From assembly GCA_977017575.1 (NCBI GenBank), contig CDRNVI010000010.1, positions 1-64,000 of the forward strand: DNA of 64,000 bases, written 5' to 3'. Positions 9,087 through 21,719 of the stretch are shown here, in pieces. This stretch comes from Paramoeba atlantica. Taxonomy: Eukaryota; Discosea. The position numbers and the translations under genes were made by a program. The notes under the pieces are model-generated. The model was not told where the DNA came from and ran no database searches. It was given only the letters and a program-made list of their open reading frames with translations. Positions within the stretch are counted from its first letter, which is position 1; every line of letters starts with the position of its first letter.

Positions 9087-9845
9087 TCAAAGGGGATTTG
9101 TGGAAATTAATGTCTTTTTTGAAGCCTCATCTTGAAACCAAAGAAACTCAGCATTAAATTTCACAAGAAACCTTTTCAACACAGTAAAATTTGAAGAAAG
9201 GAGCAAATCAAAGGTTTTCTCACCCCTTACCAGCTGATAAAGGTCGCTCATCGCAACTTCTTCCCCCATGATCTGGCTAACAGAAAATTTTAAGAGATCA
9301 CTATACTCTTTTCCTCGTGTAAATCCAAAATTGGGCTTTTTTGAACTTGAATGCAAAACTATCCACCTGCAAAGGTCTTTCCCAAGGTATTGGTAAAATG
9401 GGTTGCCTGCATTTTTAACCATTCTCTGAAACTTCAAAACATTAAAAAGGTATTTCTGATCAATCTGGTTCCTCACGTAGTCGTATGAAAGGGCCCCAGA
9501 TGAAGGATTAACAAAATTGTCTTGAAAAAGACCAAGAACATCTCTACATACACTTTCTGCTTCCTTCTTTAAAAGATTGTGAAACGTGATGCTCAACATG
9601 CTCGCACAAGTAAAGTTAACGGCTCCACCCTCCGGGTCTAACACGAATTGGTCCCCGCTCGACGTGGAAATTCCTATGGGTTGAGAAAGAGAAGAAAACA
9701 GGATTACGGAGGATCGTTGGAGATGTTTTGGCGTGAAGCATAACTTCTGTTTGAAAATATCGCTTTCCTCGATTTCAACATCTGGCACCCCATCCACAAA
9801 TACCTTGCATGAGGGAGGGCTGGAAACTTGAAGCCCGAAATTCAT
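9087..9845 (-). CDS. 252-aa array protein, copy 3
   Basis: Same ORF as copies 1 and 2, Phe37 form. Confidence 0.55.
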   Translation of the reverse strand: MNFGLQVSSPPSCKVFVDGVPDVEIEESDIFKQKLCFTPKHLQRSSVILFSSLSQPIGISTSSGDQFVLDPEGGAVNFTCASMLSITFHNLLKKEAESVCRDVLGLFQDNFVNPSSGALSYDYVRNQIDQKYLFNVLKFQRMVKNAGNPFYQYLGKDLCRWIVLHSSSKKPNFGFTRGKEYSDLLKFSVSQIMGEEVAMSDLYQLVRGEKTFDLLLSSNFTVLKRFLVKFNAEFLWFQDEASKKTLISTNPL

Positions 9846-10781
9846 CAATTTGTTATTTTAAAAAAGTAGCGGACTGAGTAAATATTTTTGAAAATATCAA
9901 AAAAGATGAGTTCAAGATTTGAAACCCACTTCACACTGGAGGGTCCCCTGGCAAGGTGTATCTCGTGAGTTCTCGAGCAAAACGAAACTCAGTTATCGCA
10001 TGTGAAGCCGGGTAGCGCTAATTCAAGCATTTGAGTGGCAGGTTCTTTGTCCGCTCATGGTGGGGCTTTGGGCGATATCTTAATTATTATATTGCGGTGG
10101 TTGTATAACTACCACTCTACCCTCGATTATTGAAAAAAGAGTGAACAAAAACAGTGAAAATATAAAGAGGAACACAGGGGGGCATACCGCACGATTTTTT
10201 TTTTTGAAATTTTTTTTTCGAAAAAAACCCGCAGAAGGGGTAGCCGGGGTTGGCGCTTATTTTCCGCCCCCTACCCGGGGGTGGCCCCCCCTCGTATCCG
10301 CAGGACGGGTCCGCCAAGTTCGGATGTTTTTGAAAAAAAATTCAACTTGGCGAAAAAACTGGCAAAGAAAATATTTTTTCAATATTCTTTCCCCTGTTGT
10401 ATTTTGATAGTTCGGGGCCTATACTAGCTTTCTCGGCCTTTGGTTTCTCAAGGTATCTCTTCTTCGAGCCGTGGTGCGCCACTCAAAATGACCCATTTTC
10501 GACTGAAATAGGTGAAAAAGTATTTTTCGGACCTCAAGGGGTCTTTTTGGGTCGGAAGAATGGTGTGGTTGGGGTCCAATCCAATATCCAATCCAAAAGA
10601 CCGACGTAAAGTCGGTTGAAAAACTTAATGTTTACACCTTGAAAGCTTTCATCTATCGCTTCCACGTTCAGAGTTTATATGTGTCTGATACGGTACAAAC
10701 AAACAATATTTTTCCGATAACCTATGAATAATCCTCAAGGCATTCTAAGTTGGCAAAGAAATAATTCCATCAATTCTCTCC

Positions 10782-11276
10782 CTACTTAGACGGTTTCCTA
10801 TTACCTCCAGCTCTCGCAACCTTCCCTCGAAATACCCCTTCCGCCTCAGCTTTGCGCTTCGATGATGGAATGTCTCGTGCTTGCTTATTTCCAAGGGACT
10901 TCCTTTTGAGTAAGGCTTTCAAAGACCATGACGGTTGTGAATTCTCACTATCCTCCGAGTTAGCAGTTGTTTTTCTCCTTTTTTGGGTCGGAGCCCGTGC
11001 CACTTTTCGTGATGCCAAAAGTGCTAGACCATCTGCCTCCTCATTCCATTTGTTTCCAATGTGCGCCTTTACCTTGCACAAATATATATTATACGAATGG
11101 AATTTTAGTAACCTGAGCTTTGCGTCCACATCATACATTAGGTCGCCATTCTTGGGGTTGGGGTCGCATTCTTTACCCAATACGTTCGGCAGGCTTTCAT
11201 TCATGCCTACGAGTGATTTCCCACGAGCAAATATCGGATTTCGTGAATGAAAACAAATACACAAAAATGACCCCAT
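10782..11276 (-). CDS. RNase H-half protein of array, copy 3
   Basis: Same 164-aa ORF, no residue change seen. Confidence 0.5.
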   Translation of the reverse strand: MGSFLCICFHSRNPIFARGKSLVGMNESLPNVLGKECDPNPKNGDLMYDVDAKLRLLKFHSYNIYLCKVKAHIGNKWNEEADGLALLASRKVARAPTQKRRKTTANSEDSENSQPSWSLKALLKRKSLGNKQARDIPSSKRKAEAEGVFRGKVARAGGNRKPSK

Positions 11277-11378
11277 TTTTACCCGAAAATCGGCTATTTT
11301 TGGCTATAATATTTCAATTTAGGCTTTTCGTTAAACGCGGTAGTAGAGTTGCAAACCAGCTTTCAGGACTCTGGGGAA

Positions 11379-11409
<31 letters not shown>

Positions 11410-13052
11410 AAGAAGAAGAAGAAGAAGAAGAAGAAGAAGAAGAAGAAGAAGAAGAAGAAGAAGAAGAAAAGACACCGAGGGCTCTGCACCGTTAGGGTAG
11501 AGTCTCAAGCCACCGACCTTCATTGTCTTGCTTCCCCCTTCCAAGACGGCACTCGAAGCCTTGCGGCCCGAGCACGGGTACCCAACCGTAGCTACCAGGA
11601 CGGGCGTCCAACCCCGTTGCATCGTGTAGGCTGTGTCTCATGCCTCGTTTGCGTAAGAAGCATGAATTTTCGGCGGCTGCGCTGGAGCCTGGTTCGGCTC
11701 TGCGGTTCCGGGTCGTTCCTCCAGAGGGAGGCCTTCTTCCTAGCGGACTTTTTCCGAGCGGTGGCGTAGCAGCAAGAATTCAAAGTTTCAAGCACGTGGT
11801 GCTCAGACGGCGAGTTCAAACCCGCTCATCGAAATATTCCTGGCGGCCTCCCTCTAAGAGGCTGGGCTAATAACCGACTAGGCCCAGTACTCGGAGGACC
11901 GTCCCGGACCCTCCCCTCAGGGAACGAGCTCCCTTACCCGGCTTACACCTCTTGGGTAAGCCGTGTTGACGTACAGTTCGTCGACGCAGCGTGTTGGTAA
12001 CAGCACGTTGGTGCCGCCTTGGAAAAGCGGAAACTGATAGAGGACGTCGGCCTCGGAACTTCCAAATCTTTCTGTGAAGGGTCTGGCTTGCCAGTGGCCA
12101 TCCGGAGCAATCCGGAATGATTGATTTGGGGTTGGGTGTGGGACTTGAAGGCACTCCTGGTCGCTTTCCCTTTGTAGTGAGGCCGGCAGGTTGCGAGTTT
12201 TGTCGATATCGGGAATATAACCCCCAACCTGCAGGTTGTAAGGCCCACCGTCTCCAACTACAATTACACCGCTTTCCTCTGTAGAAGCTACCCAAATAAA
12301 GGCCAGACCCCTCGGCCCGGCTTAAATCTCTGCTTTAAGATTGGCAGAACCTCGTTGAGACACTAAAGATTCAACTAGATCCTACACAAGCACTTGTCGA
12401 AGTAACTTCCCTACATTGGAAAGCATCATTTAGTCGAGCAACCTTCTTCCTTCTTCCTTCAGGGATCAAAGTTTCGAACCCGCTCATCGCATAATTCCCG
12501 GCGGCCTCGATCTAAGAGGCTGGGCTGAGAATCGACTAGGCCCAGTACTCTGACGGCCGCCAGGGGCGCTCCCATCAGGGAACCGGTTCTCTTCTCTTCT
12601 TCTTCTTTTTGGATTGGATTCTTCTTCCCCTCCTCCCATCAGGGAGCCGGCCCCCTTACCCGGTTTAAGCCTCTTGGGTGGGCCGCGTTGTCATACAAGT
12701 CGTCGAAGCAGCGTGTTGGTAACATAACGTTGGTGCCGCCTTGGAAAAGCGAAAACTGGTAGAGGACGTCGGCCTTGGAACTTCCAAATCTGTCTGTGAA
12801 GGGTCTTGGTAGCATTGGGGCTGATAAATGTTTATGCGTTTATTGGTGGTAGAGGGGGGCGGCTATGCGAAAACAAAAATAAAAGGCGTTAAAAGAGACG
12901 TTTTGCATCAATGAGGAGAAATTCTTGAGAATTATTTTTGATGATGGTGGCTCTGGGGGTTTGTTATGTACAAAATTGTTTATGATTAAGTGCTCTAGTA
13001 GGGTCCTTCGCATCTTTTTGAAATGTCTACAAAAGTAGGGAAACTTTAAGAA

Positions 13053-13811
13053 TCAAAGGGGATTTGTGGAAATTAATGTCTTTTTTGAAGCCTCATCTTG
13101 AAACCAAAGAAACTCAGCATTAAATTTCACAAGAAACCTTTTCAACACAGTAAAATTTGAAGAAAGGAGCAAATCAAAGGTTTTCTCACCCCTTACCAGC
13201 TGATAAAGGTCGCTCATCGCAACTTCTTCCCCCATGATCTGGCTAACAGAAAATTTTAAGAGATCACTATACTCTTTTCCTCGTGTAAATCCAAAATTGG
13301 GCTTTTTTGAACTTGAATGCAAAACTATCCACCTGCAAAGGTCTTTCCCAAGGTATTGGTAAAATGGGTTGCCTGCATTTTTAACCATTCTCTGAAACTT
13401 CAAAACATTAAAAAGGTATTTCTGATCAATCTGGTTCCTCACGTAGTCGTATGAAAGGGCCCCAGATGAAGGATTAACAAAATTGTCTTGAAAAAGACCA
13501 AGAACATCTCTACATACACTTTCTGCTTCCTTCTTTAAAAGATTGTGAAACGTGATGCTCAACATGCTCGCACAAGTAAAGTTAACGGCTCCACCCTCCG
13601 GGTCTAACACGAATTGGTCCCCGCTCGACGTGGAAATTCCTATGGGTTGAGAAAGAGAAGAAAACAGGATTACGGAGGATCGTTGGAGATGTTTTGGCGT
13701 GACGCATAACTTCTGTTTGAAAATATCGCTTTCCTCGATTTCAACATCTGGCACCCCATCCACAAATACCTTGCATGAGGGAGGGCTGGAAACTTGAAGC
13801 CCGAAATTCAT
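13053..13811 (-). CDS. 252-aa array protein, copy 4 (Val37)
   Basis: Identical to copy 1 except Val at residue 37, from a TTC to GTC codon change near 13703. Confidence 0.55.
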   Translation of the reverse strand: MNFGLQVSSPPSCKVFVDGVPDVEIEESDIFKQKLCVTPKHLQRSSVILFSSLSQPIGISTSSGDQFVLDPEGGAVNFTCASMLSITFHNLLKKEAESVCRDVLGLFQDNFVNPSSGALSYDYVRNQIDQKYLFNVLKFQRMVKNAGNPFYQYLGKDLCRWIVLHSSSKKPNFGFTRGKEYSDLLKFSVSQIMGEEVAMSDLYQLVRGEKTFDLLLSSNFTVLKRFLVKFNAEFLWFQDEASKKTLISTNPL

Positions 13812-14747
13812 CAATTTGTTATTTTAAAAAAGTAGCGGACTGAGTAAATATTTTTGAAAATATCAAAAAAGATGAGTTCAAGATTTGAAACCCACTTCAC
13901 ACTGGAGGGTCCCCTGGCAAGGTGTATCTCGTGAGTTCTCGAGCAAAACGAAACTCAGTTATCGCATGTGAAGCCGGGTAGCGCTAATTCAAGCATTTGA
14001 GTGGCAGGTTCTTTGTCCGCTCATGGTGGGGCTTTGGGCGATATCTTAATTATTATATTGCGGTGGTTGTATAACTACCACTCTACCCTCGATTATTGAA
14101 AAAAGAGTGAACAAAAACAGTGAAAATATAAAGAGGAACACAGGGGGGCATACCGCACGATTTTTTTTTTTGAAATTTTTTTTTCGAAAAAAACCCGCAG
14201 AAGGGGTAGCCGGGGTTGGCGCTTATTTTCCGCCCCCTACCCGGGGGTGGCCCCCCCTCGTATCCGCAGGACGGGTCCGCCAAGTTCGGATGTTTTTGAA
14301 AAAAAATTCAACTTGGCGAAAAAACTGGCAAAGAAAATATTTTTTCAATATTCTTTCCCCTGTTGTATTTTGATAGTTCGGGGCCTATACTAGCTTTCTC
14401 GGCCTTTGGTTTCTCAAGGTATCTCTTCTTCGAGCCGTGGTGCGCCACTCAAAATGACCCATTTTCGACTGAAATAGGTGAAAAAGTATTTTTCGGACCT
14501 CAAGGGGTCTTTTTGGGTCGGAAGAATGGTGTGGTTGGGGTCCAATCCAATATCCAATCCAAAAGACCGACGTAAAGTCGGTTGAAAAACTTAATGTTTA
14601 CACCTTGAAAGCTTTCATCTATCGCTTCCACGTTCAGAGTTTATATGTGTCTGATACGGTACAAACAAACAATATTTTTCCGATAACCTATGAATAATCC
14701 TCAAGGCATTCTAAGTTGGCAAAGAAATAATTCCATCAATTCTCTCC

Positions 14748-15242
14748 CTACTTAGACGGTTTCCTATTACCTCCAGCTCTCGCAACCTTCCCTCGAAATA
14801 CCCCTTCCGCCTCAGCTTTGCGCTTCGATGATGGAATGTCTCGTGCTTGCTTATTTCCAAGGGACTTCCTTTTGAGTAAGGCTTTCAAAGACCATGACGG
14901 TTGTGAATTCTCACTATCCTCCGAGTTAGCAGTTGTTTTTCTCCTTTTTTGGGTCGGAGCCCGTGCCACTTTTCGTGATGCCAAAAGTGCTAGACCATCT
15001 GCCTCCTCATTCCATTTGTTTCCAATGTGCGCCTTTACCTTGCACAAATATATATTATACGAATGGAATTTTAGTAACCTGAGCTTTGCGTCCACATCAT
15101 ACATTAGGTCGCCATTCTTGGGGTTGGGGTCGCATTCTTTACCCAATACGTTCGGCAGGCTTTCATTCATGCCTACGAGTGATTTCCCACGAGCAAATAT
15201 CGGATTTCGTGAATGAAAACAAATACACAAAAATGACCCCAT
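14748..15242 (-). CDS. RNase H-half protein of array, copy 4
   Basis: Same 164-aa ORF; its upstream CTT tract is the shortest in the array (21 triplets). Confidence 0.5.
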   Translation of the reverse strand: MGSFLCICFHSRNPIFARGKSLVGMNESLPNVLGKECDPNPKNGDLMYDVDAKLRLLKFHSYNIYLCKVKAHIGNKWNEEADGLALLASRKVARAPTQKRRKTTANSEDSENSQPSWSLKALLKRKSLGNKQARDIPSSKRKAEAEGVFRGKVARAGGNRKPSK

Positions 15243-15344
15243 TTTTACCCGAAAATCGGCTATTTTTGGCTATAATATTTCAATTTAGGCTTTTCGTTAA
15301 ACGCGGTAGTAGAGTTGCAAACCAGCTTTCAGGACTCTGGGGAA

Positions 15345-15375
<31 letters not shown>

Positions 15376-16994
15376 AAGAAGAAGAAGAAGAAGAAGAAGA
15401 AGAAGAAGAAAAGACACCGAGGGCTCTGCACCGTTAGGGTAGAGTCTCAAGCCACCGACCTTCATTGTCTTGCTTCCCCCTTCCAAGACGGCACTCGAAG
15501 CCTTGCGGCCCGAGCACGGGTACCCAACCGTAGCTACCAGGACGGGCGTCCAACCCCGTTGCATCGTGTAGGCTGTGTCTCATGCCTCGTTTGCGTAAGA
15601 AGCATGAATTTTCGGCGGCTGCGCTGGAGCCTGGTTCGGCTCTGCGGTTCCGGGTCGTTCCTCCAGAGGGAGGCCTTCTTCCTAGCGGACTTTTTCCGAG
15701 CGGTGGCGTAGCAGCAAGAATTCAAAGTTTCAAGCACGTGGTGCTCAGACGGCGAGTTCAAACCCGCTCATCGAAATATTCCTGGCGGCCTCCCTCTAAG
15801 AGGCTGGGCTAATAACCGACTAGGCCCAGTACTCGGAGGACCGTCCCGGACCCTCCCCTCAGGGAACGAGCTCCCTTACCCGGCTTACACCTCTTGGGTA
15901 AGCCGTGTTGACGTACAGTTCGTCGACGCAGCGTGTTGGTAACAGCACGTTGGTGCCGCCTTGGAAAAGCGGAAACTGATAGAGGACGTCGGCCTCGGAA
16001 CTTCCAAATCTTTCTGTGAAGGGTCTGGCTTGCCAGTGGCCATCCGGAGCAATCCGGAATGATTGATTTGGGGTTGGGTGTGGGACTTGAAGGCACTCCT
16101 GGTCGCTTTCCCTTTGTAGTGAGGCCGGCAGGTTGCGAGTTTTGTCGATATCGGGAATATAACCCCCAACCTGCAGGTTGTAAGGCCCACCGTCTCCAAC
16201 TACAATTACACCGCTTTCCTCTGTAGAAGCTACCCAAATAAAGGCCAGACCCCTCGGCCCGGCTTAAATCTCTGCTTTAAGATTGGCAGAACCTCGTTGA
16301 GACACTAAAGATTCAACTAGATCCTACACAAGCACTTGTCGAAGTAACTTCCCTACATTGGAAAGCATCATTTAGTCGAGCAACCTTCTTCCTTCTTCCT
16401 TCAGGGATCAAAGTTTCGAACCCGCTCATCGCATAATTCCCGGCGGCCTCGATCTAAGAGGCTGGGCTGAGAATCGACTAGGCCCAGTACTCTGACGGCC
16501 GCCAGGGGCGCTCCCATCAGGGAACCGGTTCTCTTCTCTTCTTCTTCTTTTTGGATTGGATTCTTCTTCCCCTCCTCCCATCAGGGAGCCGGCCCCCTTA
16601 CCCGGTTTAAGCCTCTTGGGTGGGCCGCGTTGTCATACAAGTCGTCGAAGCAGCGTGTTGGTAACATAACGTTGGTGCCGCCTTGGAAAAGCGAAAACTG
16701 GTAGAGGACGTCGGCCTTGGAACTTCCAAATCTGTCTGTGAAGGGTCTTGGTAGCATTGGGGCTGATAAATGTTTATGCGTTTATTGGTGGTAGAGGGGG
16801 GCGGCTATGCGAAAACAAAAATAAAAGGCGTTAAAAGAGACGTTTTGCATCAATGAGGAGAAATTCTTGAGAATTATTTTTGATGATGGTGGCTCTGGGG
16901 GTTTGTTATGTACAAAATTGTTTATGATTAAGTGCTCTAGTAGGGTCCTTCGCATCTTTTTGAAATGTCTACAAAAGTAGGGAAACTTTAAGAA

Positions 16995-17753
16995 TCAAAG
17001 GGGATTTGTGGAAATTAATGTCTTTTTTGAAGCCTCATCTTGAAACCAAAGAAACTCAGCATTAAATTTCACAAGAAACCTTTTCAACACAGTAAAATTT
17101 GAAGAAAGGAGCAAATCAAAGGTTTTCTCACCCCTTACCAGCTGATAAAGGTCGCTCATCGCAACTTCTTCCCCCATGATCTGGCTAACAGAAAATTTTA
17201 AGAGATCACTATACTCTTTTCCTCGTGTAAATCCAAAATTGGGCTTTTTTGAACTTGAATGCAAAACTATCCACCTGCAAAGGTCTTTCCCAAGGTATTG
17301 GTAAAATGGGTTGCCTGCATTTTTAACCATTCTCTGAAACTTCAAAACATTAAAAAGGTATTTCTGATCAATCTGGTTCCTCACGTAGTCGTATGAAAGG
17401 GCCCCAGATGAAGGATTAACAAAATTGTCTTGAAAAAGACCAAGAACATCTCTACATACACTTTCTGCTTCCTTCTTTAAAAGATTGTGAAACGTGATGC
17501 TCAACATGCTCGCACAAGTAAAGTTAACGGCTCCACCCTCCGGGTCTAACACGAATTGGTCCCCGCTCGACGTGGAAATTCCTATGGGTTGAGAAAGAGA
17601 AGAAAACAGGATTACGGAGGATCGTTGGAGATGTTTTGGCGTGAAGCATAACTTCTGTTTGAAAATATCGCTTTCCTCGATTTCAACATCTGGCACCCCA
17701 TCCACAAATACCTTGCATGAGGGAGGGCTGGAAACTTGAAGCCCGAAATTCAT
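16995..17753 (-). CDS. 252-aa array protein, copy 5
   Basis: Phe37 form, flanked on both sides by units carrying Val37, so the two alleles are interleaved along the array. Confidence 0.55.
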   Translation of the reverse strand: MNFGLQVSSPPSCKVFVDGVPDVEIEESDIFKQKLCFTPKHLQRSSVILFSSLSQPIGISTSSGDQFVLDPEGGAVNFTCASMLSITFHNLLKKEAESVCRDVLGLFQDNFVNPSSGALSYDYVRNQIDQKYLFNVLKFQRMVKNAGNPFYQYLGKDLCRWIVLHSSSKKPNFGFTRGKEYSDLLKFSVSQIMGEEVAMSDLYQLVRGEKTFDLLLSSNFTVLKRFLVKFNAEFLWFQDEASKKTLISTNPL

Positions 17754-18689
17754 CAATTTGTTATTTTAAAAAAGTAGCGGACTGAGTAAATATTTTTGAA
17801 AATATCAAAAAAGATGAGTTCAAGATTTGAAACCCACTTCACACTGGAGGGTCCCCTGGCAAGGTGTATCTCGTGAGTTCTCGAGCAAAACGAAACTCAG
17901 TTATCGCATGTGAAGCCGGGTAGCGCTAATTCAAGCATTTGAGTGGCAGGTTCTTTGTCCGCTCATGGTGGGGCTTTGGGCGATATCTTAATTATTATAT
18001 TGCGGTGGTTGTATAACTACCGCTCTACCCTCGATTATTGAAAAAAGAGTGAACAAAAACAGTGAAAATATAAAGAGGAACACAGGGGGGCATACCGCAC
18101 GATTTTTTTTTTTGAAATTTTTTTTTCGAAAAAAACCCGCAGAAGGGGTAGCCGGGGTTGGCGCTTATTTTCCGCCCCCTACCCGGGGGTGGCCCCCCCT
18201 CGTATCCGCAGGACGGGTCCGCCAAGTTCGGATGTTTTTGAAAAAAAATTCAACTTGGCGAAAAAACTGGGAAAGAAAATATTTTTTCAATATTCTTTCC
18301 CCTGTTGTATTTTGATAGTTCGGGGCCTATACTAGCTTTCTCGGCCTTTGGTTTCTCAAGGTATCTCTTCTTCGAGCCGTGGTGCGCCACTCAAAATGAC
18401 CCATTTTCGACTGAAATAGGTGAAAAAGTATTTTTCGGACCTCAAGGGGTCTTTTTGGGTCGGAAGAATGGTGTGGTTGGGGTCCAATCCAATATCCAAT
18501 CCAAAAGACCGACGTAAAGTCGGTTGAAAAACTTAATGTTTACACCTTGAAAGCTTTCATCTATCGCTTCCACGTTCAGAGTTTATATGTGTCTGATACG
18601 GTACAAACAAACAATATTTTTCCGATAACCTATGAATAATCCTCAAGGCATTCTAAGTTGGCAAAGAAATAATTCCATCAATTCTCTCC

Positions 18690-19184
18690 CTACTTAGACG
18701 GTTTCCTATTACCTCCAGCTCTCGCAACCTTCCCTCGAAATACCCCTTCCGCCTCAGCTTTGCGCTTCGATGATGGAATGTCTCGTGCTTGCTTATTTCC
18801 AAGGGACTTCCTTTTGAGTAAGGCTTTCAAAGACCATGACGGTTGTGAATTCTCACTATCCTCCGAGTTAGCAGTTGTTTTTCTCCTTTTTTGGGTCGGA
18901 GCCCGTGCCACTTTTCGTGATGCCAAAAGTGCTAGACCATCTGCCTCCTCATTCCATTTGTTTCCAATGTGCGCCTTTACCTTGCACAAATATATATTAT
19001 ACGAATGGAATTTTAGTAACCTGAGCTTTGCGTCCACATCATACATTAGGTCGCCATTCTTGGGGTTGGGGTCGCATTCTTTACCCAATACGTTCGGCAG
19101 GCTTTCATTCATGCCTACGAGTGATTTCCCACGAGCAAATATCGGATTTCGTGAATGAAAACAAATACACAAAAATGACCCCAT
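18690..19184 (-). CDS. RNase H-half protein of array, copy 5
   Basis: Same 164-aa ORF, no residue change seen. Confidence 0.5.
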   Translation of the reverse strand: MGSFLCICFHSRNPIFARGKSLVGMNESLPNVLGKECDPNPKNGDLMYDVDAKLRLLKFHSYNIYLCKVKAHIGNKWNEEADGLALLASRKVARAPTQKRRKTTANSEDSENSQPSWSLKALLKRKSLGNKQARDIPSSKRKAEAEGVFRGKVARAGGNRKPSK

Positions 19185-19292
19185 TTTTACCCGAAAATCG
19201 GCTATTTTTGGCTATAATATTTCAATTTAGGCTTTTCGTTAAACGCGGTAGTAGAGTTGCAAACCAGCTTTCAGGACTCTGGGGAATAAGAA

Positions 19293-19323
<31 letters not shown>

Positions 19324-20960
19324 AAGAAGAAGAAGAAGAAGAAGAAGAAGAAGAAGAAGAAGAAGAAGAAGAAGAAAAGACACCGAGGGCTCTGCACCGT
19401 TAGGGTAGAGTCTCAAGCCACCGACCTTCATTGTCTTGCTGCCCCCTTCAAAGACGGCACTCGAAGCCTTGCGGCCCGAGCACGGGTACCCAACCGTAGC
19501 TACCAGGACGGGCGTCCAACCCCGTTGCATCGTGTAGGCTGTGTCTCATGCCTCGTTTGCGTAAGCAGCATGAATTTTCGGCGGCTGCGCTGGAGCCTGG
19601 TTCGGCTCTGCGGTTCCGGGTCGTTCCTCCAGAGGGAGGCCTTCTTCCTAGCGGACTTTTTCCGAGCGGTGGCGTAGCAGCAAGAATTCAAAGTTTCAAG
19701 CACGTGGTGCTCAGACGGCGAGTTCAAACCCGCTCATCGAAATATTCCTGGCGGCCTCCCTCTAAGAGGCTGGGCTAATAACCGACTAGGCCCAGTACTC
19801 GGAGGACCGTCCCGGACCCTCCCCTCAGGGAACGAGCTCCCTTACCCGGCTTACACCTCTTGGGTAAGCCGTGTTGACGTACAGTTCGTCGACGCAGCGT
19901 GTTGGTAACAGCACGTTGGTGCCGCCTTGGAAAAGCGGAAACTGATAGAGGACGTCGGCCTCGGAACTTCCAAATCTTTCTGTGAAGGGTCTGGCTTGCC
20001 AGTGGCCATCCGGAGCAATCCGGAATGATTGATTTGGGGTTGGGTGTGGGACTTGAAGGCACTCCTGGTCGCTTTCCCTTTGTAGTGAGGCCGGCAGGTT
20101 GCGAGTTTTGTCGATATCGGGAATATAACCCCCAACCTGCAGGTTGTAAGGCCCACCGTCTCCAACTACAATTACACCGCTTTCCTCTGTAGAAGCTACC
20201 CAAATAAAGGCCAGACCCCTCGGCCCGGCTTAAATCTCTGCTTTAAGATTGGCAGAACCTCGTTGAGACACTAAAGATTCAACTAGATCCTACACAAGCA
20301 CTTGTCGAAGTAACTTCCCTACATTGGAAAGCATCATTTAGTCGAGCAACCTTCTTCCTTCTTCCTTCAGGGATCAAAGTTTCGAACCCGCTCATCGCAT
20401 AATTCCCGGCGGCCTCGATCTAAGAGGCTGGGCTGAGAATCGACTAGGCCCAGTACTCTGACGGCCGCCAGGGGCGCTCCCATCAGGGAACCGGTTCTCT
20501 TCTCTTCTTCTTCTTTTTGGATTGGATTCTTCTTCCCCTCCTCCCATCAGGGAGCCGGCCCCCTTACCCGGTTTAAGCCTCTTGGGTGGGCCGCGTTGTC
20601 ATACAAGTCGTCGAAGCAGCGTGTTGGTAACATAACGTTGGTGCCGCCTTGGAAAAGCGAAAACTGGTAGAGGACGTCGGCCTTGGAACTTCCAAATCTG
20701 TCTGTGAAGGGTCTTGGTAGCATTGGGGCTGATAAATGTTTATGCGTTTATTGGTGGTAGAGGGGGGCGGCTATGCGAAAACAAAAATAAAAGGCGTTAA
20801 AAGAGACGTTTTGCATCAATGAGGAGAAATTCTTGAGAATTATTTTTGATGATGGTGGCTCTGGGGGTTTGTTATGTACAAAATTGTTTATGATTAAGTG
20901 CTCTAGTAGGGTCCTTCGCATCTTTTTGAAATGTCTACAAAAGTAGGGAAACTTTAAGAA

Positions 20961-21719
20961 TCAAAGGGGATTTGTGGAAATTAATGTCTTTTTTGAAGCC
21001 TCATCTTGAAACCAAAGAAACTCAGCATTAAATTTCACAAGAAACCTTTTCAACACAGTAAAATTTGAAGAAAGGAGCAAATCAAAGGTTTTCTCACCCC
21101 TTACCAGCTGATAAAGGTCGCTCATCGCAACTTCTTCCCCCATGATCTGGCTAACAGAAAATTTTAAGAGATCACTATACTCTTTTCCTCGTGTAAATCC
21201 AAAATTGGGCTTTTTTGAACTTGAATGCAAAACTATCCACCTGCAAAGGTCTTTCCCAAGGTATTGGTAAAATGGGTTGCCTGCATTTTTAACCATTCTC
21301 TGAAACTTCAAAACATTAAAAAGGTATTTCTGATCAATCTGGTTCCTCACGTAGTCGTATGAAAGGGCCCCAGATGAAGGATTAACAAAATTGTCTTGAA
21401 AAAGACCAAGAACATCTCTACATACACTTTCTGCTTCCTTCTTTAAAAGATTGTGAAACGTGATGCTCAACATGCTCGCACAAGTAAAGTTAACGGCTCC
21501 ACCCTCCGGGTCTAACACGAATTGGTCCCCGCTCGACGTGGAAATTCCTATGGGTTGAGAAAGAGAAGAAAACAGGATTACGGAGGATCGTTGGAGATGT
21601 TTTGGCGTGACGCATAACTTCTGTTTGAAAATATCGCTTTCCTCGATTTCAACATCTGGCACCCCATCCACAAATACCTTGCATGAGGGAGGGCTGGAAA
21701 CTTGAAGCCCGAAATTCAT
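20961..21719 (-). CDS. 252-aa array protein, copy 6 (Val37)
   Basis: Val37 form, otherwise unchanged. Confidence 0.55.
   Translation of the reverse strand: MNFGLQVSSPPSCKVFVDGVPDVEIEESDIFKQKLCVTPKHLQRSSVILFSSLSQPIGISTSSGDQFVLDPEGGAVNFTCASMLSITFHNLLKKEAESVCRDVLGLFQDNFVNPSSGALSYDYVRNQIDQKYLFNVLKFQRMVKNAGNPFYQYLGKDLCRWIVLHSSSKKPNFGFTRGKEYSDLLKFSVSQIMGEEVAMSDLYQLVRGEKTFDLLLSSNFTVLKRFLVKFNAEFLWFQDEASKKTLISTNPL

Larger units (their letters stand above)
7910..11875. repeat. 3.95-kb tandem unit, copy 3
   Basis: 3966-bp unit, (AAG)29 at 11380-11466. By eye it is indistinguishable from copy 2, which points to very recent duplication or conversion. Confidence 0.97.
11876..15817. repeat. 3.95-kb tandem unit, copy 4
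   Basis: 3942-bp unit; the AAG tract is eight triplets shorter ((AAG)21 at 15346-15408). It carries the base change that gives Val instead of Phe at residue 37 of the 252-aa ORF. Confidence 0.97.
15818..19783. repeat. 3.95-kb tandem unit, copy 5
   Basis: 3966-bp unit. The AAG tract (19288-19374) has an AAT interruption as its second triplet. From this copy rightwards the flank reads TTGCTGCCCCCTTCAAAG (near 19436) instead of TTGCTTCCCCCTTCCAAG as in copies 1-4, and GTAAGCAGCATG instead of GTAAGAAGCATG. It shares with copy 1 the G in the hairpin motif, and has Phe at residue 37 of the ORF. Confidence 0.97.
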